A DNA stretch of 64,000 nucleotides. Origin: Laburnicola sp. R22_1. Its lineage: Eukaryota; Ascomycota; Dothideomycetes; Pleosporales; Didymosphaeriaceae. This document shows positions 1 to 12,633 of the stretch, piece by piece (the stretch's first letter is position 1; every line of letters begins with the position of its first letter). The DNA lies in contig JACONQ010000003.1 of assembly GCA_014281115.1 (NCBI GenBank), positions 62,001 to 126,000 of the forward strand, read 5' to 3'. The position numbers were made by a program, and so were the translations under genes. A model generated the notes under the pieces. That model had not been told where the DNA came from, did no database searches, and saw only the letters and a list, made by a program, of their open reading frames with translations.

Positions 1-1325
1 CGGGCATTAGCCGTACTTTTACTAGGACTAGCGCGAGCGTACCTAACTAGTTACTAAATCTCTAGACAACGTTACTTTAGAAAAGGCTAAGGCATAGGTT
101 AAGGTGTGTGCTAAAGCCTGCAAATTCGTCTATAACACCGTCCGCGCCAATATATCTACTGCCTAGGAAATATAATTAGAGCAGGCTAACAAACACAGAC
201 AAGCCGTTAATTTCGATATTAGGGACTAGGTCTTTGTCACCCTAAAGGGATTTATTACCAAACGCCTATTAGTTAAGTTAGATTATTAAATAAAAGGACT
301 ATACCTAATTGTGGGTAAGAAAGGCCACTTATTTATACTTAAACTCCTATAATATATAAGAGTTCACCTAGTATTCCACGCTAATAGGCTTTAAAGGGAT
401 CTAAATAATCCCTTATTAGATTAATTACAACCTCTAAAACTACCCATTAAGGTGGATAGAGTCTCTAAGTGGCTAGTTTCTTATATCCTTAATAGCAAAG
501 TAGACCGCAGAACACTAAAGTACTAGGCAGCGTAAGAAGGGTATAACTCTAACCTAACCTACTATCCTGCCAATAACTTTATTAACTCTCCCCTACTAAT
601 TAAAGCTTACTATTAAGAGTACCCTAAGCGAGCTAGTCTACTAAAATAGTTACCTATTTGGCTAGACGCCGCCCTCTAAAACACCTTTCTAGAGCCTATT
701 CCTAAAGATAATGTGCCCGCAAAGACAGGGTTAAAGCGCCGTATTAGGCGTGCTTAGCTAGGTGCCTATCGCTTTTTAACATCTGCACGCCCTTAGGCTC
801 GCGCGCGTAACTGGATACCTATTGCTTTTTGGTACCCTCACCCCCGGACGTTCCCACTACTGTCGGCAGCCCCTATGGCTTTAGGAGCCGCCCCGCCCTA
901 ATTAAAAAGCGCATAGTCAAGTTAACACATTTTTTAAAACGCTTTTCTATAGTACTAGAAAACCTTATATAACACAATTGCGCCGGCGCGCAATAAACTA
1001 ACTAGAAAAATTTTAGCTAACTGCGTTTTTATATAGCGTTAGAGCCGAGAATACGCTCTATTAGCAAAACGCCAAACGCTAAGATGTGGTTTCTACCGCG
1101 TTTTTTCCACTAATCTACTAATTCACCCCTAATAACTTTTCTTAATATCTCCACCAAATGGCACCCAAATTAAAAACCGAGGCCACCGCTGGAACCGTAG
1201 GGGCCCGTTGCCCCTACTCTAGCCCTCTTTAGCCCTAAAATAGTGCTAGTTACATTAAAAATTCGCTAAAACACACTATTTTTATATACTTTCCTTTCTA
1301 TTTTTAGGCCTTAAAAGGGAGGTTA
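1..1325 (+). pseudogene. 3' end of RIP-degraded Ty3/gypsy pol (integrase C-terminus and chromodomain) plus 3' untranslated part
   Basis: Read on the plus strand with many stops, bases ~225-640 give the integrase C-terminal pattern (a VFVTLKGF-type core, then HLVFHANRL) followed by a chromodomain-like stretch (SKWLVSYILNSKVDRRTLKY, then EGY). The same order ends the pol of the chromovirus at 49-58 kb, where the equivalent is near 53.84-54.2 kb. Stops are TAG/TAA, as CAG/CAA/TGG become under RIP. Bases ~660-1,320 match ~20,030-20,628, so both belong to one family. The 5' part lies outside the window. It cannot be functional. Confidence 0.75.
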
Positions 1326-1583
1326 TGTAACAGTTCGTGGCTGTCTCCCTACTAGTTATTTACCATTACCTTTCCTTTTACACCCTAATAGCGCCTTTCC
1401 TAGTTAGTGTTAGCGCGTGGTTCGCGTAGGCCTGTGCCCTACGCCGCCCACTATATAAGTAAGGGCCTTCTAGTTCCCTTTCTTATCCCCCATCTTAGTA
1501 TAGTCTTAATTTAGTTATCTCTTTTAACTATACTAGCTGTCCCTAAGAGGTTTGCCCTATAAGGCCGTGTACCGCCCTTATAG
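1326..1583 (+). repeat. 3' LTR of the truncated gypsy element (family A)
   Basis: Starts TGTAAC directly after a purine run (AAAAGGGAGG, a likely polypurine tract) and ends near the accgcccttata motif. It matches ~17,603-17,873 and ~20,629-20,907 along its length, including the shared strings agaggtttgccctataagg and ctttcttatc. The copy here keeps more C/G than the two others, so it is less RIP-mutated. End points are good to about 5 bp. Confidence 0.7.
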
Positions 1584-3124
1584 GTACTATATACAAAGAG
1601 TAGTAGTTTATTTAGTTATTTATATAAATGGGATTATCTTTAGTACTTATATAAAGGTATTCTTAAGATGTCTATAGGGACCTATAGCTATATAGGTGCC
1701 TATAGTAGCAGCGGCTTGCTCTATTTAGGTTTATATAATAGCCTAACTGGCTTAGGTATCTTTAAGATTAGTCTTAGTATTTATATATAGGAAGTTAAGT
1801 AAGCTAGCAAAGGTAGTATTATATAAGTAGTATCTGCATTACCTTGGGCTACTTTATATAGCTTGCTAGTATTTATAGCTCTAGCATCTATTTATAGCTT
1901 AATACTCTTTTCTCTTAGAACTGCTATAAGCTCTCTTTTATACGTATAGCCTAACTCTAAAAAGTAGTGTTCTTTCTATTCTTTAAAGTCTTTCTAGAAT
2001 AACTCTAAAAACGCTATCCCTTTCTAGTATAACATATAATACTTAGTAATAGTATATGCCGCGTACAATTGTATTTCTAACTAAGAAGGATTATTTACCA
2101 TATTAATCTTATTATTCTAATATATAGGTCTTATTCCCTTACGTAGTGTTTTCTCTAATATTTCTATTCCTTTAACATACTAATTATATAGTCTAGTATA
2201 CTTAGACATATTAGTGTTATCTTATAAGGTAATAGGAACTTTGTGCAAGATAGTAAAGGCTTCTTATAAGGTAGTAGGGGTAGCCATTACATAACTAGTT
2301 CGTTTAATAGGTTAGTTATATAGAGGGTCGCGCTTTATTAGGGTTTGTTATTATCTAACCATATCTTTATATAGTTACTAGTAGTGTGCTTAGTGTACTA
2401 TCTCCTCTTAAATCTTATATAGCAGTAATATCTACTTACTAACTTAATAAAAGAGTTAAGCTGCTATCTCTATAGATAAGAATAGGTTTTATACATCTTA
2501 TATAATCGCTCCTATATTTTATATAGTAGCGATATCTACTTACTAACTTTACAAAGATTTAATCTGCTATTTTCTTACGTATAGAGAATAGGGTATAATA
2601 AAACAAATTATATAGCTAATAATATCTTATACAATCGCTTCCTTTATTTTTTATAGTAGCAATATCTACTTACTAACTTTATAAAGTTTTTAGTCTGCTA
2701 TTCTCTTATATAAAGAGGATAGGGTATATAAAACAAATTATATAGCTAATAATAACTCGTGTAATCCATCTTTACTCTTGCCAATTTGTAGTTAAGAGTT
2801 AATTAACTACTAATTAGTGTTAAATAGGTACTTTACAGCTAGCTATATAGACATTAAATTCTAATCCTCTATACTAGCAAGCGAAGAGGGTGTACAGGGC
2901 AATTATACAAGGAAAAGGAAATAATATAATAGAATAACTTAGTATTAATTACTTGTCTCTAGAGAGGGTGCAGATAGAAAGGAGAAGATCTTATAGCGCA
3001 CGGGCCGCGGCGCACGGACATTATATAATCCCCACGTGATGCTATTATGCGGCAATATTAAAACCTTAACACCCTTAGGTGCTCTTGCCCATACGGTGTA
3101 TAGACAAAATAGCTAATATAGTAG
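1584..3124. repeat. AT-rich RIP-degraded repeat DNA with three imperfect tandem units
   Basis: No coding frame is recognisable. An imperfect tandem array occupies about 2,421-2,765: the phrase atatctacttactaac recurs near 2,427, 2,529 and 2,660, in units of about 100-130 bp. Bases ~2,815-2,990 resemble ~17,170-17,360 read on the other strand (shared tagctagctatatagacatta-type and agggtgtacag-type strings), so this is a repeat fragment. Elsewhere I see only TpA-rich sequence. Confidence 0.6.
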
Positions 3125-3740
3125 CTAGTATTAAAGATCTTTATTATGTAGAGATTCTAACTAAGGTTAAGTCCGCACTATATATAGAGAGGAGTAAAAT
3201 AGGAGATACTAAAACCTAGCACCTAGTATATAGTGGTAGTAATAAAATATACACAAAATAATAATAATTTATTATTAACTTTCTTTATAGTAGTATTGTC
3301 GACGGCAGTTAATAAATAGTTAGGTTAGTTACTATTATAATTATTATTATTGTTATTACAGCGAAAAATATTATTAAAGAAATTATTAATTACGTAACAC
3401 GGTAGTCGGTTAAATAGCTAGCCCGGGATTACGTAATATTACAAATTAACCTTAGGGAAGATAGTAGCTAGTATATAAAAAGATTAAAATAGTACTCTAA
3501 TAAGTAATAGTACGTATATAGTATACTTCTAGATAAGATTTATCTACTTTATAATAATTAATTCTTCTTAAATATTAGCTTATTTATAGAAATAATAGTC
3601 TTTAAAGTAGTATATAACTTTAAAAATTAGCTTTTTAAGTTTATTTAACTGCTTACTATATAGTAGTATAGAATACCTAGAGTAGTAGGCCTAATTAGTA
3701 TATTATTAGGGGTTTATATAGTAATAGGTGCATACACTAA

Positions 3741-3803
3741 AAAGTAATAAAAAGTAATAAAAAGTAATAAAAAGTAATAAAAAGTAATAAAAAGTAATAA
3801 AAA
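3741..3803 (+). repeat. 10-bp minisatellite, six perfect copies
   Basis: The unit aaagtaataa is repeated six times in exact phase (3,741-3,800), followed by aaa. It lies inside the family B repeat. It contains neither CA nor TG, so RIP would not alter it. Confidence 0.95.
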
Positions 3804-4089
3804 TCTTTAAAAAGTAGATATAAGTTTCTATATAAAGCTTAAGTAAGAAATATTCTGCTTAGAGCCTTAATAAAATTATAATCTATTTGTATACACTATA
3901 AGAAAAGTTAGTTTTTATTAGGTTATATTATATAATAATTAATTCTTAGAATTAAAAAGAAAAATTAAATTATGTCTAGAATAGTTCTACTATAAAATAC
4001 TCTAGACTATTATAGATAAAATCTTATATATTAGTAGAGTAGTAATATACTAGTAGTAAATAGTTATTAGTACTATAATATAATCTTTA

Positions 4090-4205
4090 CTATCCTCGGC
4101 CCAACCTGTCTCGCTGTTTTACCTTTTTCAATGCGTTTTTAGCATACCCACAGCTTTCCCTTATAGCGTTGTATCGTATACTAAAAGGTCTGCGATGTTT
4201 CTCTT
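4090..4205 (+). repeat. ~115-bp dispersed repeat (family F), copy 1
   Basis: Shares order and wording with 35,577-35,700 (aacctgtctc, then a gcgttttt run, then agcttt, then gcg..ata.tg) and with 22,075-22,270 in reverse. It is less AT-rich than its surroundings. The class is unknown; it may be a MITE or the tip of a larger DNA transposon. Confidence 0.5.
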
Positions 4206-5282
4206 TCTAATAATCTTTACTAATACTATTATCTATATACTATATAGGTAAGAGCATCTAAGAGTATTAAGATTTTAATATTACTATAGTATAGTATTAT
4301 ATAGAGATTATATAATGCCTATACACTATAGCCTATATGCTATAGGATTATCTTCTTTCTATTTGCATTCCTATATAGTTAGATAATAATAAACTCTAAT
4401 AAAGCGTAACTCTTTATATAACTAACCTATTAAATAAACTAGTTATATAATAGCTACTCCTACTATCTTATAAAAAGCCCCTACTATTTTACACAAAGTT
4501 TCTACTATCTTATAAAATAATACTACTATGCCTAAGTATACTAGACTATAAAAATTGGTATATTAAAAATAGAAATATTAGAGAAAATACTACGTAAGGA
4601 AATAAAATCTATATATTAAAAAAATATGATAAATATAGCAAATAATTCTTTTTAACTAGAAATATAATTATTAAAGATCTTTATTATATACATATTCTAA
4701 CTAAGATTAAGTCTACACTATATATAGAGAGAAGTAAAATAAAAGGTACTAAAACCTAGTACCTAGTATATAGTGGTAGTAATAAAATATATATAAAATA
4801 ATAATAATTTTATTATTAACGTTTTATATAGTAGTAGGGTTGGCTTACTAAATATCTTTTTTAACCTTTTTTTTAGTTTAAGGTTAAAGTAGGTTAAGAT
4901 AAAAGGTTATTATATACTATATATAGCATCTAATTCTAATTAAAGAATCTTAAATATCTAATAATGTAATAATAGTTTAAACTTTAAACTTACTTACATC
5001 TTGCCTACACTCTATAAGCTTCTAACTTATATAAGATTTACTTATAGCATATATAGCATATCTAGCTTATTACTACTACTATTATTAGTTATTTTAACTT
5101 AATACTATTAATAGCTAAGAGAATCTTATAGATTTATATAACACTCTTACTATACTAAAGCTTATTAATAAAGATCTTATTATTCTTTTTTGCGTCTTCT
5201 ACTAAAGAATTCTAGTACTAATAAGAAGTAATTATATCTACTAGAGTAGAAATATAGTACTACTATTCTTTTTAAACTAAGA

Positions 5283-5511
5283 GGTTAGAGTTACCTAAGT
5301 AAACTTATAAATTTAATAGAGTTTTAAAGGTAACTCTAGCTATTAACTTATATACTCCTAGCTTAGCAAAAGTATAGACTTAGCGCTCTAAGGCTCTAAA
5401 GAGTATAGACTAAAAGTATAGACTTAGCACTCAAAGGCTCTAAGGAGTATAGACTAAGAGCTCTAAGATAGTAGGCTAAGTAACTAGTAAAAGGGCGCTT
5501 AGCCCCTTACA
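5283..5511 (-). repeat. Left LTR (3' LTR in element sense) of family C
   Basis: Matches 14,029-14,256 from ggttagagtt to cttagcccctta, including internal repeated phrases (tatagacttagcgctctaaggctctaa). Purine tract abuts it on the inner side. Ends good to a few bases because the TG..CA ends have been mutated. Confidence 0.8.
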
Positions 5512-8500
5512 TATATCCCCTCCTAAAAAAAATTCTTTCTACGTGCCTAAAGTCTTAAGGACATATCTAATACTATGTATACTAGGTCCTTCTACTTCTA
5601 GTAGGCACTAGTTATTATATCTAGCGCGTTTATATTTATATTTCTTAGTTTCTATAGTATAGCTACCTATTTTAGCTAAGAATTTATGCTAGCGTTATTT
5701 ATTGTGTGCTCTAGCTAAGATAAATAAAAAGAAATTTTTACTTTAGTTTTACATTTTTTCTCTATGCTACTAATATATCTATAATGCTTCTTATTAGTAT
5801 TATACTATACTTTTATTATCTTTCTCTATTTTAGTACTATTTTTTATTTCTTCTACTTTAGTACTATTTTTACTACTACTAATCTCTATTATAGGCAAAG
5901 CCTCTAAGTAATATATTATACTAGGCCTTATAACTCTAAGTAAGTATATAAAGTCTAACTTAACTATAGCTTAGTATTCTCCTATAAAAGTTTTAACTTA
6001 TAGCGCTTTTACTTATAATAGTAAACCTTTACTCCCTACTCTAGACGCCTATAGTGTAAAAGATCTTAAGAAGTTTATATATAATAAGACTATAAAAAAC
6101 TATTAAAAGGTTAGTTCCCTAGGTTTTTTATATTATTTCTTACTAATTCTAAGTAGTTCTTTAAGGGTCTAGACTATAATTAGAAGACTCTTAAAGCTAT
6201 CTATATAATATCTAAGGACTTTATCTTTAAGACCGCCTATATTTATAAAAGATCCTACTAGCGCTATCTTAAGCAGTTTGCTTTTTATATATAGAGGCTT
6301 ATAGAAAAGAAGTATAACTATAAGGCTTATATTCTCTACTATAGTAAGTATTTAGGTAAAATATAATAATTTTCTAGTAAACTTCTTTCTTACTAATTTA
6401 TATTCTAGATCTAGAATAGCTTATAAAAAAACTTTACTAAGACTAAGTTTACTAACCTTATTCTAGAGTGTACTCTTTATAGTAAATGTTATACTAGTAA
6501 GCCTCTTATTAATTTCTAGTAAGCTTATCTTAACTTATTTATCTATAAGTATAGCTCTACTATTTAAAACACTTAAGTTAAGCCCTAAGAGATAGATAAT
6601 ACTATTACTAGATATTTTAAATAGAATATAAAGCTTTTAAATTAGATTCTTATAGTTTAGTAGAATACTTATACTATTCTCTAAGCTCTTTCTAATAAAC
6701 TTACTATAAGTTCTAGGTTTTAGAGTTTATCTTCTTTAGCTAACATTATACTATAGTTAATTGCTACTTTTATTTTACCTATTCTAAAGCCTTTCCATTA
6801 AAATCTAGTTAAGCTTATCCTAGATATTATAGAGACTATCTATACTAGTAAGATATTAAAAGAATATAAAATTGCTACTCTTTTAAAGCGTATTAAGTAG
6901 GTTTTAGGTTTTGCAACTATTAGTCATAATTAGATTAATATTCTTTATAAGAAGGTTAAGGGGATAGACCTTAATTCTAATCTAGGCAAGAGTAAGTTTA
7001 TAGAGAAGAAGTAGTATTTCTATCTATTCTTTTAAAATATTAGGATTTTTCTATCTCTATATTTAGCCTTATTATAAAGGATTAGAGGTATTTTCTTATA
7101 TAGTTTATAACTTTATAGGTATAGCTAAGCTATAAGCTTAGCTTCTAGAATGCTTTAATCCTTTTAGTTACACTATATCTATTTTTTCTCTCTTATAATA
7201 TTTTCCTTTAAATAGCCCTCTCTTCTTCTCTTCCTAATCGTCCTACTTTCTATTACTTAGGATCTATATTATTTTATTATAGGGAGAATAATTCTTTCTT
7301 CTTTTACTAGCTTATACTAGAGCTAACGCTTCTAAATAATTTATAATACTTTTTTATATATTCCTTACTCTTCTAAGTAAATTATAGTTTTATTCTCTAC
7401 TAATCCTTAAGTAATTAGTAAAGAGGGCTAGAGGTCTAGACTTATTCTAACCTCCCTTTAGTAGAGGCTTTCTAAGTTCTCTACTAGAAATATAACTTCT
7501 ATGCTAGAAGCTATAGTGTATGTATTAGTTTAGGAAGTTCTTATAGAAGTTTATAAGTAACTCTTTATTATTATTTTAGAATAAAAAGGTATATATTTTC
7601 TAGTAATCTAATACCTCTATAGTAAACAAATTTGTAGTAGGTTTCTAAGTTAGGTTAGTATTATTTAACTACTTAACTTAGTATAGTAATCTTTATAGCC
7701 CCCTCTTCCTTTAGATAGATTTCTTAGCTAAGATATTTTCTATAACCTATTCCTTTTCTCCTTTAATAATAATAGCCTCTAGTTTTCTATTATCTATAGC
7801 CTAGCTAGGAAAAAGGTGTTCTCTAGCTAGGCATAGACAATTTACTAAGAACACTAGGTAAACTTTAGATAAAATATTTAGTTCTATATTATAAAAGTCT
7901 ACTACTTGCGTAACTATAAACTTTATATTATTCTAGTCTAACTTCTTATTAAGGTAGAAGTTAGATAGGTAGTCTCTATACTAGAGCTAGGCTTTGTCTT
8001 CTTCCTTTAATATAGGAGCGTCTCTCTAGTACTAGTTCGCTTACCACTCCTACTCTTATTAGAACTTAGCTATTTTAGCTTAAATAAATATAAAAACTTT
8101 TTAAAACTTTTATAGTAAAGCTTTAGTAAACTTTACTAGCTACAAATTCTTCTACTAGTAATAGCTTTTATCTTAATAGCTTAGATAGGTTTATATTTAT
8201 CTCTATATTAGAGATATTTAGCTTAGATAGGTTTATATTATACTTTCTATAGCTTCTTGCCTGTTAGAGAAAAATAGTGCTACTATTTAGTCTATAGCTT
8301 CTTGTAGTTAAAGCCTAGCTATTTAGTCTTATTATTTAAAGGCGAGCCTCTAAAAATAAGACTAAAACTATTCCTTTTCCTATCCTATTACATACTACTA
8401 TTATATTTTTATTTCCCTACTTATAAGAAGCTTAATAATAAAGTTTATAAAAATCTTCTTTTATATCTAGTTTAGAAGAGAGAGGGTTTTAGTAGCCCTT

Positions 8501-8732
8501 ATTTTATATCTCTCTATAGCTTAGTTCTTCTATATATATTATAGTTCCTAATAAATTTATAAATAAAGTCTAATATTCTTAGAAAAAGTATAATTTAGCA
8601 ACTATTTTATAGGTAATCTTTCTTTCTAAGTATCTAGATATAGAAGAGTTATAAACTATAGTAACTAGTATTATTTATAAGGGCTTCTAGTCTAGGACCT
8701 ATCTTTATTTTTAGTATTAAAGGTAACTAGTA

Positions 8733-10056
8733 CAGTGCCAAGCCAAAAGTCTGTTCCCCCAACACGCTAACGCGCGTACACCAACACCAACACCCTATTT
8801 TCAACACTACATTACTCCACCAATATGAGCTCTTTTAGTGTAGAAATTTCAGGAAATCGTCGCCGCAATTCCGAATTATCTGTCCAGCAACGGGATTTAA
8901 TTATCGCGAAGTGTGAGGCGGGCGCGTTATTGCGGGAGTTGGCTGAGAAGTTTAACTGTACGCGTCGCTGCATCAACAAAACACTTTAGAGATATAGAGA
9001 ATAACACTACAATTAATTGCGGCCTCGATTAGGGTGTCCCTAGGCGCTTAATACATATAACAAGCGTGTACTCTATTAAGAGGCACGAAAAAAACCAAGA
9101 ATTAAATACCCAGCCCTCCTCTGCAAGGCCTCCCTCCGCCACATCTCTTAAACAACTGCATATCGCGCATTAAAGGCAGAGAGCCTGAGTAACTTCTAGG
9201 CAGCGCAGAAGCCCAAGATCACTTGCGCGGTGGCCCAGGAGAGGCGTTAATTCGAACAGGAATATCGCAATTGGGATTGGCGCGAACAGCCCTTCCGGTT
9301 CTTAGATAAGTGCTCTATTTAAAGACGCTCCAGCGGCACATCTACATAGGTTTTTCGCCTCCTATATAAGAAATAGAGACATGAGATAATTGAGGAGACA
9401 GTTATATCAAGATCTTGCGCGGCAATAGTGTGGGCGAGTATCTGGCTTAATCGGAGAGGGCGGGTTTCGCGGAGTCCCTTAGTAATTATGCCCAGGGACC
9501 TAGCAGCTCGTTGTAAAGGATACAGCGCATGGAGTTATATTAAAGCTCTACGCGAAGGACTCTTCTGTAATTATTACGCAGGAGATATCTATATGCACGA
9601 CAACGCGCCCATCTACAGGGCGCGACAGTCGCTCGATTTTTTGGCGGAACACGGCATACAACCGATCGAGTGGCCGCGTTATTCCCCTAACATCAACCCT
9701 ATCAAACATCTCTGGTGGTCCCTTAAGAGAGAACTCCATAAGCGTTACCCCAATATGGGCGACCTTGGCGACGGCGACGAGGACTTTGAGACCTTCTGCG
9801 CGGCGTTGAAAGATTGCTGGCGTAGGATCCCTGATTCGCTGATTCGCAAGCTTATACTTAGTATGCCGCGCCGCCTACTTGCTCTCTGGCGTGCGCGCGG
9901 GTATTAAACAAAATATTGATTAAATAATTATCGCTATATCAATTATCAACTCTCCTGGAGCGATATTGGGGGTGCCGGAGCGCTCTGCGCGACGGGGTAG
10001 TGATGATGGCGGACCTCGCTTACCCCTGCGGGGAACAGACTTTTGGCTTAGTACTG
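8733..10056 (+). mobile_element. Tc1/mariner-type DNA transposon nested in the gypsy element
   Basis: The terminal inverted repeats begin CAGTGCCAAGCC at 8,733 and end with the complement of CAGTACTAAGCC at 10,056. The inner 18 bases (agccaaaagtctgttccc) are identical, and about 25 of 27 terminal bases match. A TA dinucleotide flanks both sides (8,731-8,732 and 10,057-10,058), the usual Tc1/mariner target duplication. Length is 1,324 bp. Base composition is clearly richer in GC and CpG than the host gypsy sequence, so this insertion is younger or has been exposed to fewer RIP cycles. Confidence 0.9.
8825..9907 (+). pseudogene. Tc1/mariner transposase (DD34E), inactivated by stops and active-site mutation
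   Basis: One frame of 361 codons runs from ATG 8,825 to the TAA at 9,907, with no frameshift but several TAG/TAA stops, the first after residue ~54. The N-terminal ~55 residues look like a helix-turn-helix DNA-binding domain (SVQQRDLIIAKCEAGALLRE region). The catalytic region shows the first Asp in F-L-D-K (9,305-9,307), the second in HDNAPI, and the third position 34 residues later in NPI-K-HLW (9,704-9,706), where Glu has become Lys. SPD is now SPN nearby. Both fit G-to-A RIP changes. The family encodes a cut-and-paste transposase; this copy should be catalytically dead. Confidence 0.88.
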
Positions 10057-11241
10057 TATTATTAATATTATATTTTTATATAGTAACCTTCAGGTTTAGG
10101 GAGGAGAGAAAAGTGTGCCTATAGTAAAAAACGCACTTTTTTACTTTCTTTAATATAAAATCTTTTTCTAAACTATAAAACTATAGTTTATCTAAGTTTA
10201 GATCTACTAAAGAGTGTATTTTTAGTCTAGGAGAAAACTCTTCTAGTAAGTAGAGAGGAGAGGACTAGTATTTTTTGCGTTTAGTCTAGCTCCCTTCTTT
10301 TCTAGAGGGGTTAAGCCTTCTAGGCAAAGCTTATATCTCTAGGGCTGTAAATATTTAGAGCCTAATATTTCTATTTTCTAAAAAAACCTTCTTAAGAAGT
10401 TAAATTTTATAATTTTATAAAACTTAATCTAGTTATCTTTAGTATTAGTAGGTATATTATACTAGTATTGCAAAAGGGTATCTACTCTTAAGTTAATAGT
10501 TTCTAGTCTATATTAGAATATTATACTATATTTACTAAAAGTATTAGCCTAATATATATACCTCTTATTTAATCTTCTAAACTTTATAAAGTATATAAGG
10601 TTCTTATAATTAGTATATATAAGTGTATAGAGAATAGCCTAAAGTATATTATACTACTTCTTAGTTACTTTAATAACTATAAGTATCTCCTTGTTATAAA
10701 TTATATAGTTTGCCTTCGTAGGAGTATATTTAGTAGAGAAGTAGGTAATTAGCTTAAGAACTTCTTCTGTGTTAAACTATAAGAAGTAGGCTCTAAAGGC
10801 CTAGCCTAAAAAGTTAGCCTCTAATACTTCTTTCTTTTTAGTATTAAAGTAGGCTAGCATAGGCTTAGTATAGAATACTTTCTTTAGATAGTTAAAGGCC
10901 TACTATTATTTTTACTCCTATAAGAAGGAAGTTTCCTTTCTAGTTAACTTTATTAATAAGAGTACTACTTCTAAGAAGGTTTTTATAAATCTCTAGTAGA
11001 AGTTAGCAAATTCTAAAAAACTCTAAACACCCTTTATATTTATAAAAAGGGCCTAATTCTAGATAGCTTTAACCTTCTCTAAATCTATACTAATTCTCTT
11101 TCTATACTTTATAATAAATTTAAGGTATTTAGTCTTAGTAACTATAAACTTGCACTTCTTAATATCTAAGTGTAGTCTTGCCTTACCTAACTTCTTTACT
11201 ACCTATTATACTTTATCTTAATAGTCTCTTAAAGATTTGCT

Positions 11242-11268
11242 AGAAAATATGAGGATATTATCTATATA
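11242..11268 (-). pseudogene. Reverse transcriptase active-site block of family C pol
   Basis: The minus-strand reading is YIDNILIFS. The family motif is Y/F-x-D-D-x-L-x-F-S. The second catalytic aspartate is Asn (GAT to AAT on the coding strand), the change made by RIP on the opposite strand. The surrounding frame (about 10.1-12.2 kb) is broken by many TAA/TAG codons. Confidence 0.75.
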
Positions 11269-12591
11269 GATAGAGTAGAAGTTATCTAAGTACTTCATTA
11301 AAATATAGTTAATATATCTGTAGAAGGTGCTTAGTGTATTAGCTAGTTTAAAGGGGACTACTAGCTACTTATATAACCTAAACTAGATTTAAAAGGCTAT
11401 TTTCTATTTATTGTTTTACTATTCCTAACTTATAAAAGGCCTAAATTATATCTAACTTTATTAGCCACTTAGCCTTAGCAAGAAGCTACAACGTCTCTCT
11501 AATAAAGGGGAGGAAGTAATAGTTCTTTTTTAATGTAGTATCTAACGCCCTATAGTCTATATAAAACTATAGACCTTCTCTATATTTTCTTATAAATAAC
11601 ACTAGTGCTGTAGCGCTAGACTTGCTTACCTAAATAAAGCTATAGTTAAGATACTTTATTAGTTCCTTATAGAGAACTGGCAATTCCTTCTTTAATATAC
11701 TATAGAGAGGACTAAAGGGGATCTCTAGAGTCTTTCTATTCTTCTTAATAAGGGGAATTAAGTAATTAATTCTAGGGCCTTATAATAGGAGAAGTTTATT
11801 AGCTTGTTCTCTTAAGAAAACTTCTACTTAGTTTAGAAGCTACTTAGGGAGATACTCTCTTAGGTCCACCTTAGCCTTTAGGGCTAGGGCCTTCTAGATA
11901 TCTTTAAGAGATGCAGTAAAGACTATTAGCCTATTCTTTTCTTTTATGTTTCTTCTATTTAAGATTATAAATAACATAGCTAAGACCTTTTAATTAGGAG
12001 TAGAAGTTTATCTCCCCTACTTATCTCTAATCCTTATATAGGAGGACCCTATATATATAGACTATTTCCTTAAGGCCACTAATATAGCGTTTTTCTTTTA
12101 CTATAGTAACCTAAGAACTAATTTATAGTCCTTCTCTTTCCTATTAATAAAAGCCTATATTATTTTAACGTGCCCTTTAATATCTATCTCTATATAAGCG
12201 GCTTTATTAACTAAGAAGGTTACTTCTCTAAATACTATTACTTAATAGAAATTATTTAAACTAATATATTATAGGTTAGCTTTTCTAGTAAACTTCTTAG
12301 ATATAAAGGTAGTAGTTAAACGCCTTAAATTAAGTATAGTATACGCAAAGGTAATATTATTAATAAAAGTATTTATAGTAATTAGTATTAAATTTAGCTA
12401 TATCTTTCTATATATATTAACTTTCTTCTCTAGTTCCTCTATAATCTACTTTATCTTCTTTCTCTAATAACTTTTAGGAAGAGAAGCTAGTTTTCTAACT
12501 CTACTAAGCTGTTATTATCTTTATTACTACTATTTATCTCCTAGACCTTATTAGCCCTAGCTTACATTAGGAGTATTATAGCTTAGAGGTA

Positions 12592-12633
12592 ATAACTCTA
12601 AACACTATATCCCTTTTTACTATAGTAAAAGTA
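12592..12633 (-). pseudogene. Mutated gag zinc knuckle of family C
   Basis: The minus-strand reading is Y-F-Y-Y-S-K-K-G-Y-S-V-stop-S-Y. The spacing is exactly C-x2-C-x4-H-x4-C, with all three Cys replaced by Tyr (TGY to TAY) and His replaced by Tyr (CAT to TAT). The four changes are CpA/TpG to TpA transitions, so this marks the 3' end of the gag region and explains loss of function. Confidence 0.65.

Larger units (their letters stand above)
3125..4855 (+). repeat. RIP-degraded element (family B) bounded by two ~190-bp direct repeats
   Basis: Bases ~3,125-3,310 and ~4,665-4,855 are direct repeats of each other (shared strings: aaagatctttattat, ctatatatagagag, gtatatagtggtagtaataaaatat). They could be LTRs of a short or deleted element, which is inference. 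A third copy lies in reverse at ~21,785-21,975. The internal stretch ~3,320-3,460 matches ~15,850-15,990, and ~4,220-4,370 matches ~17,045-17,185. No intact protein frame was found. Confidence 0.5.

Noticed and set aside
5512..8732. Second, plus-strand gene within the gypsy element (for example a coding run near 6,060-7,000)
   Set aside because: TpA-rich sequence gives many short readable runs on both strands; no diagnostic motif was found.
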